DNA of 61,793 nucleotides from an uncultured Lachnospiraceae bacterium (GCA_947648875.1 CANSPM010000019.1:1-61793); one strand, 5' to 3'. Positions 8,714 to 17,881 are shown, counted from the first letter of the stretch. The notes: generated by a model from the letters alone, not told the origin. Numbers and translations are program-made.

Positions 8714-9838
8714 TCAGTAATTCCCCAGTATCTTCATGTTTCGGGCCTCGTCCCGCAGTCCCCGCAGTGCGTTCTTCACGGCGCTGTCCGCCAGATTTCC
8801 CTCAAAATCAATGAAGAACCGGTACTCCCAGCTACGGTCCTCGATGGGCCTGCTCTCTATTTTGCACAGATTCAGATTGTTATAGATAAAATGAGACAAC
8901 ATATGGTACAGTGAGCCGCTCTGATGGGGCAGTTCGAAACAGATGCTGATCTTCCCCGCGCCCTTCCTGAAAATCTTCTGGTTGGTCACGATGATAAACC
9001 GGGTGGAATTGTCCTTCTCCTGGTTGATGCCCTCGCGCAACACTTTAAGTCCATACACTTTCGCCGCATGTTCGCTGGCTATGGCGGCCTGGGACCTGTC
9101 CTGCTCGTCAGCCACCTTTTTGGCGGCAAAGGCATTGTTCTGCATGCTGATCTGCCTCCAGTCATGCCCTGCCAAAAAACGGCTGCTCTGCATCAGCGAC
9201 TGCGGGTGGCTGTACACGGTGCGGATCTCTTCTATCTCCGCCCCGGGCACGCCCAGAAGGCAATGATTGATCTGTAGAATCTGCTCTCCCACGATGTAAT
9301 TCTCAAACTCCACCAGCAGATCGTATATCTCACTGACAATACCCGCAGTACTGTTCTCAATGGGTAATACCGCGAAGTCCGCGCTTCCCTCGTCAATGGC
9401 GCTCATGGCTTCGCGAAACGTATCTACATGGAGACTCTGTATCCCCTCCCCAAAGTACTGTGTCATAGCCGCCTGAGAATAGGCCCCCTCCGCCCCCTGG
9501 AACACCACTCTGGCCTTCCGGGTATTTGGTTCCTCCACTTCGATAAAGGGAAGTCTGCCCATACTGCCGTGCCGCGCCAGCAGCTGGTACTGGAGTTTGC
9601 GGCTCATGGACATGATCTGCTCAAACAACTCCTCCACGCCATGGCTGTTAAAATCATTGTGCGTCAGAGATTTGACTTTGGCAAGCTTCTCCATCTCCCG
9701 CTGCCTGTCAAACACCTTCTTGCCTGTCTCGATCTTATACGCCGCCACCTGCCCGCAAATCTCCATCCGCTGCTCATACAGGCTGACAATCTGCCGGTCT
9801 ATGTCGTCGATCTGCCCCCGCAGTTCTAATAAATCCAT
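8714..9838 (-). CDS. pheA: Bifunctional chorismate mutase / prephenate dehydratase
   Basis: A 374-residue enzyme that converts chorismate to prephenate and then to phenylpyruvate for phenylalanine synthesis. Residues 1-90 are an AroQ-type mutase helix bundle (MDLLELRGQIDDIDRQIV). The dehydratase domain has VVFQGAEGAYSQAA near 110-125, PIENSTAGIV and the TRFIIV motif. A C-terminal ACT domain contains GSLYHML and IESRP, the phenylalanine feedback site. The start at 9838 is preferred over one 26 codons upstream because GGAGGAAA lies just ahead of it and the upstream residues are not conserved in character. It is the first gene of the minus-strand block. Confidence 0.95.
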   Translation of the reverse strand: MDLLELRGQIDDIDRQIVSLYEQRMEICGQVAAYKIETGKKVFDRQREMEKLAKVKSLTHNDFNSHGVEELFEQIMSMSRKLQYQLLARHGSMGRLPFIEVEEPNTRKARVVFQGAEGAYSQAAMTQYFGEGIQSLHVDTFREAMSAIDEGSADFAVLPIENSTAGIVSEIYDLLVEFENYIVGEQILQINHCLLGVPGAEIEEIRTVYSHPQSLMQSSRFLAGHDWRQISMQNNAFAAKKVADEQDRSQAAIASEHAAKVYGLKVLREGINQEKDNSTRFIIVTNQKIFRKGAGKISICFELPHQSGSLYHMLSHFIYNNLNLCKIESRPIEDRSWEYRFFIDFEGNLADSAVKNALRGLRDEARNMKILGNY

Positions 9839-10013
9839 ATACTTTCCTCCGTTTGTGTATACATGAATCTCCCCTATTAAAGCATTCTCTCCCCATCGGT
9901 GGGGCCTCGAAGCCATATCAGATTTATATTACCCCAAAACCCCCTTGATCGCAAGACCAACTATATGATATATTCATAGAAAGAGAATTTTATTGCAAGG
10001 AGGCCTATATCGT

Positions 10014-11006
10014 ATGTCGAAAAAAGCAAAATACATCCTGATTATAACACTGCTCCTTATCCTGTTTGCCGCCCTGATCCTGGCGAGCTGGTACTTTGGC
10101 CGGATACCCGCGAATCCCCCCGGCACGGTTGGCAATACCGCAGGAAACATCAACAATGCCGGACTGTTCTGCGAGTCGGATGGCATGGTGTACTTTTCCA
10201 ATCCCCGGGACGGCGGCAGCCTCTACTCCATGACCGTGGACGAACAGGAACTCACCAAACTGGGTAATTCCGCTGTCCGCAACATTCTGGCCGGCGGAAA
10301 ATATCTGTATTATTTCCAGACCACCGCCTCCGGGGAGAGCGGACTTGGCTATGTCCGCAGCCGCAACTCCTTCAACCGCTGCTTAAAATCGGGCAAAAAC
10401 GCCACCTCCATGGCAACGGATGTGGTAGTATCCGGACAGCTGGTGGGCGATTATTTGTATCTGCTCACCGCCGGAGACCCCACCCCCATCTTTTACAAGA
10501 TGAAAACAGACAGAAGCGACAAACAGGTTCTGGCGGAGTACCAGGTAAATCCGGCCTGCGCCCGGGACGGCATCATCTATTACAACGGCACCCAGAAAAA
10601 CCACTATCTCTACACCCTGAACACCGACGGGGATACCGTATCGGAACTGTGGCAGGGCAACATCTGGTATCCCTGTCTGGACGGCAACTATATCTATTAT
10701 CTGGACGTTGCCAACGACTATCGCCTGTGCCGGTACGATCTAAACCAAAAAGTGATCCAGGTCCTGACGAACGACCGTGTGGACTGCTTCAATGTGGGAG
10801 GCGGCTTTATCTACTACCAGCGCAATTCTGCCACCGCGCCGGCGCTGATGATGATGGGAACCGACGGTTCCAATCCCACCGTGGTGGCGGAAGGCAATTA
10901 CACTAATATCAATATGACCTCCCGGTATGTGTACTTCCAGGAGTTTGGGGAGAGCAGTTCCCTCTACCACTGTCCACTGGGGGGAAGCAGTTACGGCACC
11001 TTTTAA
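10014..11006 (+). CDS. DUF5050-type membrane-anchored repeat protein
   Basis: A 330-residue protein with one N-terminal membrane segment (residues 5-26) and a long extracytoplasmic part of repeated units with aromatic strands such as IYYLDV, FIYYQRN and YVYFQEF, spaced about 40 residues apart, as in beta-propeller-like DUF5050 proteins. No catalytic motif is visible. The ATG at 10014 is chosen because AAGGAGG ends 10 bases upstream; a TTG start at 9993 would place that site inside the gene. It is monocistronic, ended by the hairpin at 11059. Probably a surface or cell-wall associated sensor or binding protein. Confidence 0.75.
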   Translation: MSKKAKYILIITLLLILFAALILASWYFGRIPANPPGTVGNTAGNINNAGLFCESDGMVYFSNPRDGGSLYSMTVDEQELTKLGNSAVRNILAGGKYLYYFQTTASGESGLGYVRSRNSFNRCLKSGKNATSMATDVVVSGQLVGDYLYLLTAGDPTPIFYKMKTDRSDKQVLAEYQVNPACARDGIIYYNGTQKNHYLYTLNTDGDTVSELWQGNIWYPCLDGNYIYYLDVANDYRLCRYDLNQKVIQVLTNDRVDCFNVGGGFIYYQRNSATAPALMMMGTDGSNPTVVAEGNYTNINMTSRYVYFQEFGESSSLYHCPLGGSSYGTF

Positions 11007-11058
11007 GTCACATCCGTTCCCCATTTCCAAAGCAGTGATTCTTTCGCGCTGTACCATC

Positions 11059-11100
11059 AAAAAAACTGCGGGACGCCGATATAGGCTCCCGCAGTTTTTT
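11059..11100. terminator. Bidirectional Rho-independent terminator
   Basis: A 9-bp stem (ACTGCGGGA at 11065-11073 with TCCCGCAGT at 11087-11095) with a 13-base loop, flanked by A7 on one side and T6 on the other. It therefore works on both strands and separates the convergent genes ending at 11006 and 11138. Confidence 0.88.
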
Positions 11101-11137
11101 ATGAGAAATCCGTTCTCTTTCCCATACTGAAATCATG

Positions 11138-12826
11138 TCATTCCGCCAACGGGCAGATCAGGACCTGTCTTCCTTTGGATATCGCCATATAGAGAGCATC
11201 CGCCTGTCCCAAGGCCCCCTCCGGCACCTGGAAAATCAATTCTCCCGTCTGGGATTCCCCCGGTTGCACCGAATCTTTCCCAAAGAGTCCGATATTGCTG
11301 ATTTCCTGATTGATACAATCATAGTATGTTTCGTTTCCAAAGTCCACAATATAGATTGCCACATCCTCCCATCCGTCAAAGGACGAGGTGATAAAGGTGT
11401 CCTGCTGTATTCCCCGGTTGGTAAGCGTAAACTGCGCTTTTACAAACCGGCAGCCAGCGTCCGCCGTATAACTGGACAGTTTTGTCTCAAACGCGTCCAC
11501 GATCTCGCTGCCGTGATAGGTAACCTCCCATGGCCCGATCAGAATGCTTTCCTCCTTCGTGAACTCTTCCTTCTCGCCTATATGATCTACCAGGAAGGCA
11601 TAGGCTTCGGGATCATTGGCATGACTGTAAATATAGTACAGAATATCCGCATCTGTCTCCTCGGGATAGCGGGGCGCATTGTCGGAACCGCTGGAAAAAA
11701 TTCCCTGCGCGGACTCCTCCAGCACATTCCCCAGGTGCTTAAGGAATCTGCCAGTGCCCGCCTCGTACAGATCAACGGATGTGGTGGAGTGGACCTCTCT
11801 CACATCCGAGGCCTCCCCATTCTCATAATAGTAATAATCCCCATATTCATATGCCGGGGTCAGGACAAGATAGTAGTCCGCTTCCTCCAGTGATGCCGGG
11901 CACTCCTGGCCGGGAAGATTGAGCATAAAATCACCTATAAGCCGCAGCGGCCCAGGAGAATAGGGAAATTCATCCCCCTGGGGATTGCGGTACAAAGCGA
12001 TCAGCTTTTTGCCCTCCGTCACAATCTCCTCCGAAAGTTCCTCTCCCTCCGGCTCCTGCAAAGTCAATTCTTCCCCTATCTCAATCATCAGTTCCGTGCT
12101 CAGAAAATCTTCCCCAGTGATATCGGAAGGCCCCACATACACCGCCTGATCAGTCCCGGACTGCGCCATGGGAAGTATCACATCCCGCAGATACCCGATA
12201 TATTTTACTGCGTCATCCACCCTGTCTACACGGGCTTCCTTGTAAAAAAACACTGTGTTCCATTTGCTGCTGATCCAACTGTCAAAATAGCCGGAGGCAA
12301 TCAATTCGCCGCCTGTCTGAAGCAGTTTCACCGGATTATCTTCGATCCAACCGTCGAGTTCCTGCCGTAGGCCATACTGGAAGCCGCTGTCCTCGGGAAT
12401 CTCCAGAAGCTTTACCAGAATCTCCCCGTCCAGTTCCTTCGCTGCGTCAAGCATGGGACGGAAAAAGATCTCGAAATGATTAACCTCCTCCAAAGACTTC
12501 CAGAAGTTCTCCTCATCTGTGAGAACCTTCGCGAAAAAGGCATCCACATAAGGAGAACTCACCGAGTATTGCTCCTTCCCGTATTCCGTCGCGCACAGCA
12601 GGGCCGCTGCCCTGAACTGCTGGCTCAACGTGCTCTCCGCGCTGTCAGCCTCACTCTTCAGCGCCTCCACATCCAGTCCCTCTGCATTCTCCGCCACATA
12701 CTCGTCCAATTCCGTCGAATAGCTTATGGCCTCCCAGCAGGTTTCCGAGTAAGTCTTAGGTTCCTTCCCACATGCCGTCAGGCACAACGCCAGAACGCCC
12801 CCAATAATCCATATTTTTCTTTTCAT
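11138..12826 (-). CDS. Large lipoprotein of unknown function
   Basis: A 562-residue secreted lipoprotein. The signal peptide MKRKIWIIGGVLALCLTACG ends in a lipobox (LTAC) with the acylated Cys at residue 19. The mature part is acidic. Its last 90 residues (near VTYHGSEIVDAFETKLSSY to the end) read like a DUF4352-type beta domain, as in many Gram-positive lipoproteins, but I cannot assign the main part. Its ATG overlaps the stop of the preceding membrane gene by four bases (ATGA), so the two are translated together. GGGAGGAGAAAG precedes the start. Confidence 0.75.
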   Translation of the reverse strand: MKRKIWIIGGVLALCLTACGKEPKTYSETCWEAISYSTELDEYVAENAEGLDVEALKSEADSAESTLSQQFRAAALLCATEYGKEQYSVSSPYVDAFFAKVLTDEENFWKSLEEVNHFEIFFRPMLDAAKELDGEILVKLLEIPEDSGFQYGLRQELDGWIEDNPVKLLQTGGELIASGYFDSWISSKWNTVFFYKEARVDRVDDAVKYIGYLRDVILPMAQSGTDQAVYVGPSDITGEDFLSTELMIEIGEELTLQEPEGEELSEEIVTEGKKLIALYRNPQGDEFPYSPGPLRLIGDFMLNLPGQECPASLEEADYYLVLTPAYEYGDYYYYENGEASDVREVHSTTSVDLYEAGTGRFLKHLGNVLEESAQGIFSSGSDNAPRYPEETDADILYYIYSHANDPEAYAFLVDHIGEKEEFTKEESILIGPWEVTYHGSEIVDAFETKLSSYTADAGCRFVKAQFTLTNRGIQQDTFITSSFDGWEDVAIYIVDFGNETYYDCINQEISNIGLFGKDSVQPGESQTGELIFQVPEGALGQADALYMAISKGRQVLICPLAE

Positions 12827-13629
12827 GAACTTTCTCCTCCCTTATTTGTTTTCCTCACCTTGAACACCTTACAGGCTATATTTTCCACTGCCACGACCAA
12901 CACCAGCAAAAGCACCGACGAGGCCGCAAGAACTCCCAACTGCACAAGAAAATACAGATTTTTGTGCTGTTCATCGCGCTCGTCCGAAACCATCATCAAT
13001 ATCTCTCCCTCCTCTAACCCGTATTCCTGAATATAGGGCGCCAGGGCCTCCTTTTCATTGGCTGTCATGAAATCCTTACAGCCCAGCGGAAGCTGTACCC
13101 GCCCCGCCAACTTGTATTTCCAGTAATAGGCGTCCTCCAGCCAGGCCAGCACATAATTTCCGTCCGGCAGCGCCACAAGATAACAGCGATTATAGTAAGA
13201 CCTGTCCGTAATGTAGGGGCTGGTCTCAAAACTCTTGCGGTATCTGATCACCGCTCCCTGCCTGCGGCTTGAATGCACCGCCAGGTCCACGCCTCCCCTC
13301 AGACGATAGTAATCCAGCGGGATCAGAGAATCCGTCTCAAAGGTTATGTACTCCCTTCCTCCCAGTTCCTCGGACCCCTCTATTTTCTTGTACGCCCCAA
13401 GCGCCTCATATTCTTCTTTCGTCTGTACCACGGGGACTCCCTCCCCCGCCGGATAGCCTGCCATCTGCCCATAGTCATATTCCAGCCCCTCTAGTTCCGC
13501 CTGGCTCACCTTGTCGCAAAACAGATCCAGGATCAGGTTGGCCGGGAACACACACAAAGAAACATATATATCCGCAAAAAATAAGATGGCTCCCAAGAAT
13601 GTCAACACTTTATTTACTATACTTTTCAT
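12823..13629 (-). CDS. Two-span membrane protein of unknown function
   Basis: A 268-residue protein with a hydrophobic N-terminal segment (residues 8-36) and a second membrane segment near 228-252, enclosing an extracytoplasmic domain of about 190 residues. The tail is short and basic (KVFKVRKTNKGG). No known family is recognised. It overlaps the lipoprotein gene by four bases, which implies a linked job at the outside of the membrane. A GTGAGG sequence lies 11 bases before the ATG. It is separated from apbE upstream by 67 bases and could be in the same transcript. Confidence 0.65.
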   Translation of the reverse strand: MKSIVNKVLTFLGAILFFADIYVSLCVFPANLILDLFCDKVSQAELEGLEYDYGQMAGYPAGEGVPVVQTKEEYEALGAYKKIEGSEELGGREYITFETDSLIPLDYYRLRGGVDLAVHSSRRQGAVIRYRKSFETSPYITDRSYYNRCYLVALPDGNYVLAWLEDAYYWKYKLAGRVQLPLGCKDFMTANEKEALAPYIQEYGLEEGEILMMVSDERDEQHKNLYFLVQLGVLAASSVLLLVLVVAVENIACKVFKVRKTNKGGESS

Positions 13630-13696
13630 TTTTTATTCTGCCTCACTTTCTTCTGAATACAACCGTTTGCCCACAACGGGCTTTCTGCGGCGAGCG

Positions 13697-14782
13697 CTAC
13701 TCCCCGACAGAAAATATTTTTTTCATCCCCTCCGTCATATGCAGCGCTCCGTCCTCACTTACCAGCAACGCCTCCGCGCCGTAATTCTCCGCCAGAGCTA
13801 TCCCCCTCTCCGGACCCAGCACAAAGCAGGCAGTGGAGAGAGCATCCGCCGTCAGTCCGCCGTCACAGACAATGGTAACGCTGCACAGCCCGCTACGGGC
13901 GGGATACCCTGTAGCCGGATCAAGAATATGGTGATAGCGCACACCGTCCACTGTCACATATCGCTCGTAGTCCCCGGAGGTGGAGACATATTGTTCGCCC
14001 GTCAGGGACAGGACTCCCAGGTAACTTCCCTCTTCACGGGGATGTATAATCGCCACTTTCCAGGGACTGCCATCCGGCTTTTGCCCATAAGTCACCACAC
14101 TGCCCCCCACCGCCACCACCGCCCCGGTGATCTGGGGCTGGCTGTGTAAATACGCGCTGACGCGGTCACAGGCAATACCTTTTCCCACGGCTCCCAGGTC
14201 CAGCTGCATCCCTGCGGGAAGGATCAGCGCGTCCCCCGAAAAGCGCGCCCGCTCATAGCCGGTGTCCTCCAAGGCGGACCGAACCTGTTCTATAGAAGGA
14301 ACGGACATTTGTCCTCCCTCCGCCGCCAGTTCGTCCATATTCCACAGACGGCTCAGTCTACCCAAAGTCACATCCAGAGCGCCATCGCTGTCTGCGGAAA
14401 TCTGCCAGATCTGCCCGAGAATCTCCCGCAGGGAGGAAGAGGGAACCACATGTACTTCTCCCCCCGCCCCCGCATTAATCTCCGCCACTTCGGATCCTTC
14501 CGCTCTCCAGGACAGTTCCCGTCCCTCCAGTTCCTCCAGAAGCTGCATGATAAAGATACTCTCGGCATCTGTTGCCGCTTCTGATTCTCCGTTCTCGTAA
14601 ACCGTTCCGCTCCCCCCACGTACATACAGGGTCTGGGTCACAATGGTTCCCATGGCCGTATCCACTCTGGACTGTTGCCGGACAGGAGCGGTGCCACAGC
14701 CGTACACCAGGCATGTCAATCCCAGAAGGACCGCCGCAATCGGTATCCGCGCATCTCTGCTTCCCCAAATATTCCGCTTCAT
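13697..14782 (-). CDS. apbE: FAD:protein FMN transferase (ApbE), lipoprotein
   Basis: A 361-residue enzyme that links FMN from FAD to Thr or Ser of target proteins outside the membrane. It has a lipoprotein signal (LTCLVYGC, Cys near residue 29), the N-terminal MGTIVTQTLYV segment, the flavin-binding LDLGAVGKGIACDRV near 195-209, the catalytic-site HHILDPATGYPAR near 282-294, and SVTIVCDGGLTADALSTACFV cut across residues 298-320. AAAGGAAA precedes the ATG. It is divergent from the NusG-II and Gx-transporter genes, which suggests a shared flavin-related function. No FMN-binding acceptor domain was seen in this window. Confidence 0.94.
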   Translation of the reverse strand: MKRNIWGSRDARIPIAAVLLGLTCLVYGCGTAPVRQQSRVDTAMGTIVTQTLYVRGGSGTVYENGESEAATDAESIFIMQLLEELEGRELSWRAEGSEVAEINAGAGGEVHVVPSSSLREILGQIWQISADSDGALDVTLGRLSRLWNMDELAAEGGQMSVPSIEQVRSALEDTGYERARFSGDALILPAGMQLDLGAVGKGIACDRVSAYLHSQPQITGAVVAVGGSVVTYGQKPDGSPWKVAIIHPREEGSYLGVLSLTGEQYVSTSGDYERYVTVDGVRYHHILDPATGYPARSGLCSVTIVCDGGLTADALSTACFVLGPERGIALAENYGAEALLVSEDGALHMTEGMKKIFSVGE

Positions 14783-14857
14783 TTTCCTTTAACTTTCTGA
14801 TATACTGTTATCTGTAAATCTGACAGGCCATTGTTCATGGCAGTTATGAATACATTC

Positions 14858-14919
14858 CCGGCAGGAAGACGCCGGATGCCCCTCCTGCTATGAACGGTCC
14901 GACAAACGTTGGGAGGGGC
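14858..14919 (+). other. Hairpin-rich leader between apbE and NusG-II gene
   Basis: Two stems lie in the 178-base divergent gap: CCGGC/GCCGG (about 14858-14875, loop AGGAAGAC) and an 8-bp stem GCCCCTCC/GGAGGGGC (14878-14885 with 14912-14919), which itself encloses an AACG/CGTT stem. No T tract follows. It would be in the 5' leader of the rightward genes. No riboswitch class was recognised. Confidence 0.4.
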
Positions 14920-14960
14920 CTCTGCAATCCCCAAAGTTACCCACTGTGAAAGGAGACCGG

Positions 14961-15371
14961 ATGAACACTTTGTCCAAACGAGCCTGCCTGCTGGCAGGAG
15001 GGCTCACCGCGCTGTTGGCAGTCTGCGTATCTGTCCTGTGGCTGCGACAGCGCGGGGCTCAGAATGCAGCCACCTACACTGCGTACATCTATCAAAACGG
15101 CAGACTATTACACTCCATTTCCCTTGATCAGGTGACGGAAACATATCGTTTTACCGTAGATGCCGCCGGCGGGGGATATAATATTGTGGAGGTCTCCCCA
15201 ACCGGAATCTCCATTGCCGAGGCGGACTGCCCGGATCAGATCTGCGTCCTGCAAGGGCGCGTCTCCGACTCCCTGTTGCCCATCACCTGTCTCCCCCACA
15301 GACTGGTGATTGAACTGAACCCCCAAGTCCCTGCCCCCACAGGCTCTTCCCCGGATGCCATTGTCTACTGA
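14961..15371 (+). CDS. NusG domain II-containing membrane protein (EetA-like)
   Basis: A 136-residue protein with one N-terminal membrane segment (about 8-28) and an extracytoplasmic NusG-domain-II fold: a beta-rich part (TAYIYQNGRLLHSISL) then ADCPDQICVLQGRVSD with two conserved cysteines and PITCLPHRLVIEL. The start at 14961 is chosen because AAAGGAG lies 6 bases ahead; the GTG at 14946 is upstream of that site. The same domain is found in EetA of the Listeria extracellular electron transfer locus. It is followed 38 bases later by the Gx transporter, the usual partner, and faces apbE. Confidence 0.85.
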   Translation: MNTLSKRACLLAGGLTALLAVCVSVLWLRQRGAQNAATYTAYIYQNGRLLHSISLDQVTETYRFTVDAAGGGYNIVEVSPTGISIAEADCPDQICVLQGRVSDSLLPITCLPHRLVIELNPQVPAPTGSSPDAIVY

Positions 15372-15409
15372 CAAGAGAAAAGAGCCACAGGTAAAAATAA
15401 GGAGAATCC

Positions 15410-15913
15410 ATGCGTACACGCAAACTTACAGCTCTGGCCCTGTTCACTGCCCTGGCGCTGGCCATATATTCCGTGGAAAACCTGCTGCCTCCCGTGGTGC
15501 CCCTTCCGGGTATCAAACTGGGACTTGCCAATATCATCACCCTGTTGGCGCTCCATCTTTACGGCGCCAGAGATGCCGCGCTGATACTGCTGGCCCGCAT
15601 TCTACTGTCCACGCTTCTCTTTGGGCAGGCCATGAGCCTGCTGTACAGTCTCTCCGGCGGACTGCTCTGCTTTGTGTCCATGACGCTTGCCAGCCGCCTG
15701 CTACACAGACACTTTCCGGAACTGACAAGTATTCTGGGAGGCATTTCCCACAATATCGGACAGATTCTGGCGGCGCTGCTGATCACAGCTGTGCCCGGTG
15801 TTCTGGTCTATCTGCCCTATCTTCTGATCAGCGGCATCGTCACCGGGTTTTTCACCGGGCTGTGCGCCCGTTTTGCCCTCCGCCATCTGCGGCGGCTCCT
15901 GCCCCCCGGATAG
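15410..15913 (+). CDS. Gx transporter / heptaprenyl diphosphate synthase component I-like (EetB-like)
   Basis: A 167-residue integral membrane protein with about five hydrophobic helices. The N-terminal LTALALFTALALAIYSVE and PLPGIKLGLANIITLLALHL match the Hpre_diP_synt_I / Gx transporter family, which is related to the S components of ECF transporters. Despite the old name it is not a proven prenyl synthase. TAAGGAGAA lies just before the ATG. In flavin-based electron transfer loci the homologue is EetB, next to EetA, exactly as here. Substrate unknown; a flavin or quinone-related role is inferred from apbE. Confidence 0.88.
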   Translation: MRTRKLTALALFTALALAIYSVENLLPPVVPLPGIKLGLANIITLLALHLYGARDAALILLARILLSTLLFGQAMSLLYSLSGGLLCFVSMTLASRLLHRHFPELTSILGGISHNIGQILAALLITAVPGVLVYLPYLLISGIVTGFFTGLCARFALRHLRRLLPPG

Positions 15914-16026
15914 ACGAGGGTCTCTTCCCGAATATCCTTTGCCCAATATGCCGGACAGATCGCTGCCAGCCGCCGCAGCTCACGCTGCCGGGCCGACGCG
16001 TCGCACGGACAGTTTCGCGCGACGCT

Positions 16027-16863
16027 TTATCCTGAGGCCAGCCGGGCGTACATCTGCCCCATTGTCAGCCCCAACACCGGGTGTCGCACCCAGGGCGCAA
16101 TCTCCGCCATGGGACCCAGCACAAAATCCCGGTTCTGCATGTCCACATGGGGAATAATCAAATCCTTAGACTCCATCACCACATCGTCGTACAGCAGGAT
16201 ATCCAGGTCCAACGTGCGGGGCCCCCAGTGCAATTCCCGCTTCCGGTCCGCGCCCTGCTCCACCTCATGTAGATAGTCCAGCAGTTCCCGGGGCATGAGC
16301 AGTGTTTCAATCTCCATTACGCCGTTTAGAAAGTCCTCCTGTTCCACTCCGCCATAAGGTTTTGTCTGCTGCCAGGAGGATACCTCTTTCAACCGGATAT
16401 CCTTCCGCTGGCGCATGGCGTTCACGCCCATTTGCAGATATTTCTTCCGGTCGCCCATATTGGAACCCAGCGCCACATACACAAGGTGCCAGCCCCGGTG
16501 AATCTTGACGGACACGCTTCCGAAAGGCAGTCCGATGGGAGCCTGGGGCTTGCGTATCTCCACATCCACCGCCCATACCAGCGGATATTGCAGCAAAATC
16601 TGTTCCGCCACGGTCTCGGCCACCGTCTCAATCAGATCATATGTATGTTCCTGCATCCATTTTGTCACCAAATGGCAAACCTCCCCATAATGGGTGGAAA
16701 GGGTCAGTTCATCCTTCTGTCCGGCCCTGCGGGTGTCCGTATACAACACCAGACTCACATAGAAATGCTGTCCCTTTTCCTTCTCCTTTGGAAAGACCCC
16801 GTGGTAGGCATAGACATCCAGATCATCAATATGTATCTCATCCCTGGCTTTCTGTTGTTGCAT
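16027..16863 (-). CDS. folBK: Bifunctional dihydroneopterin aldolase / HPPK
   Basis: A 278-residue fusion for two successive folate steps. Residues 8-120 are FolB (IHIDDLDVYAYHGVFPKEKE, then the ETVAE helix). Residues about 127-278 are FolK (VYVALGSNMGDR near 128-139; WGPRTLDLDILLYDD near 217-231, with the metal-binding aspartates). The fused protein makes 6-hydroxymethyl-dihydropterin and pyrophosphorylates it. AGGAGGAGGG precedes the start. It is the last gene of the fol operon, 76 bases after folP, and converges on the Gx transporter gene. Confidence 0.95.
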   Translation of the reverse strand: MQQQKARDEIHIDDLDVYAYHGVFPKEKEKGQHFYVSLVLYTDTRRAGQKDELTLSTHYGEVCHLVTKWMQEHTYDLIETVAETVAEQILLQYPLVWAVDVEIRKPQAPIGLPFGSVSVKIHRGWHLVYVALGSNMGDRKKYLQMGVNAMRQRKDIRLKEVSSWQQTKPYGGVEQEDFLNGVMEIETLLMPRELLDYLHEVEQGADRKRELHWGPRTLDLDILLYDDVVMESKDLIIPHVDMQNRDFVLGPMAEIAPWVRHPVLGLTMGQMYARLASG

Positions 16864-16939
16864 TCCACTTCCCTCCTCCTGTTAAAAGTTCTATATGTTC
16901 TTGAAAGGCACACCTGCCGGCTCATGCGGAACATCCTGT

Positions 16940-17881
16940 TCAGAGTTCCGAATATTCCTCCGGGCCCACGGGCCTGCGCTCCCGCAAAATTGCCTGTGTC
17001 ATACGAATGGCCCGCACATTTTCCTTCACGTCATGGACCCGCACAAATGTACACCCTTTCAGCACCCCCATCACCGTGGTCACCAATGTGCCCTCCAGCC
17101 GTTGCGCCACCGGCAGATCCAGCGTCAGGCCCACCACAGACTTGCGGCTGGTCCCCAATAATACAGGATACCCCAGCGCCCCCAGAGCTTCCAAACGGTT
17201 GATAATTCTCAGATTCTGCTCATAGCTTTTGGCAAAACCCACGCCGGGGTCCAATATAATCCTGTCCGTTCCAATGCCTGCCCGCCGGGCCAGCTCCACC
17301 GATTCTTCCAGGTCGGCTATCACGTCCTCCAGAAAGTTACTGTAACCATACTTATCCGCGTTATGCCCCCCGGCGGCAGAATCGCGCTCTCCTCCCAAAG
17401 CGGCATTTTCGCAGCCCTTTCCCGCAGAATCAATCTCCTGCCCGGCCGCTCTGCGGTTGTGCATCAGGCAGCAGGCCACATCATGCTCCGCAATCACCCG
17501 GGCCATTCCCGTGTCCCACTTCAATCCCCAGATGTCATTGACCATATCCGCCCCGGCACAAATTCCCGCCTCCGCCACCTGACTCTTGTAGGTATCCAGC
17601 GAAATAGGCACATCAAAACGGGCCCTGACCGCCTCAATACAGGGAAGCACCCGCTCCAGTTCTTCCCCCGCAGGCATGTTGTAGTCAGATCCCGGCCTGG
17701 TGGACTCCCCGCCGATATCCAGAATATCCATTCCCTCCGCCAGCATCTCTTCCACATGCTTGAGCGCCCGGTCCACACGGTTCCACTTTCCCCCGTCGGA
17801 AAAGGAATCCGGGGTCACATTCAAAATGCCCATTACATATACTCCGTTTTTCACGTCAAACTCTCTATTGCCTATTTTCAT
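16940..17881 (-). CDS. folP: Dihydropteroate synthase with an insertion
   Basis: A 313-residue sulfonamide-target enzyme that joins hydroxymethyl-dihydropterin pyrophosphate and p-aminobenzoate. Motifs: MGILNVTPDSFSDGGKW (17-33), DIGGESTRPG (55-64), ISLDTYKS (93-100), VNDIWG (114-119), IILDPGVGFAKS and LLGTSRKSVVG. The start at 17881 follows AGGGG; longer reading frames upstream overlap the HD gene and are not conserved. Residues about 144-179 are a Gly/Ala/Asp-rich insertion after LMHNRR that the enzyme normally lacks; it lies on a surface loop and should not remove active-site residues. Confidence 0.94.
   Translation of the reverse strand: MKIGNREFDVKNGVYVMGILNVTPDSFSDGGKWNRVDRALKHVEEMLAEGMDILDIGGESTRPGSDYNMPAGEELERVLPCIEAVRARFDVPISLDTYKSQVAEAGICAGADMVNDIWGLKWDTGMARVIAEHDVACCLMHNRRAAGQEIDSAGKGCENAALGGERDSAAGGHNADKYGYSNFLEDVIADLEESVELARRAGIGTDRIILDPGVGFAKSYEQNLRIINRLEALGALGYPVLLGTSRKSVVGLTLDLPVAQRLEGTLVTTVMGVLKGCTFVRVHDVKENVRAIRMTQAILRERRPVGPEEYSEL

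Noticed and set aside
14783..14960. FMN or other known riboswitch ahead of the NusG-II gene
   Set aside because: Hairpins exist, but the conserved FMN riboswitch sequences are absent.
16865..16905. Sixth copy of the leader motif ahead of folBK
   Set aside because: Only about half of the core bases match (GTTCTATATG...), which is within chance.
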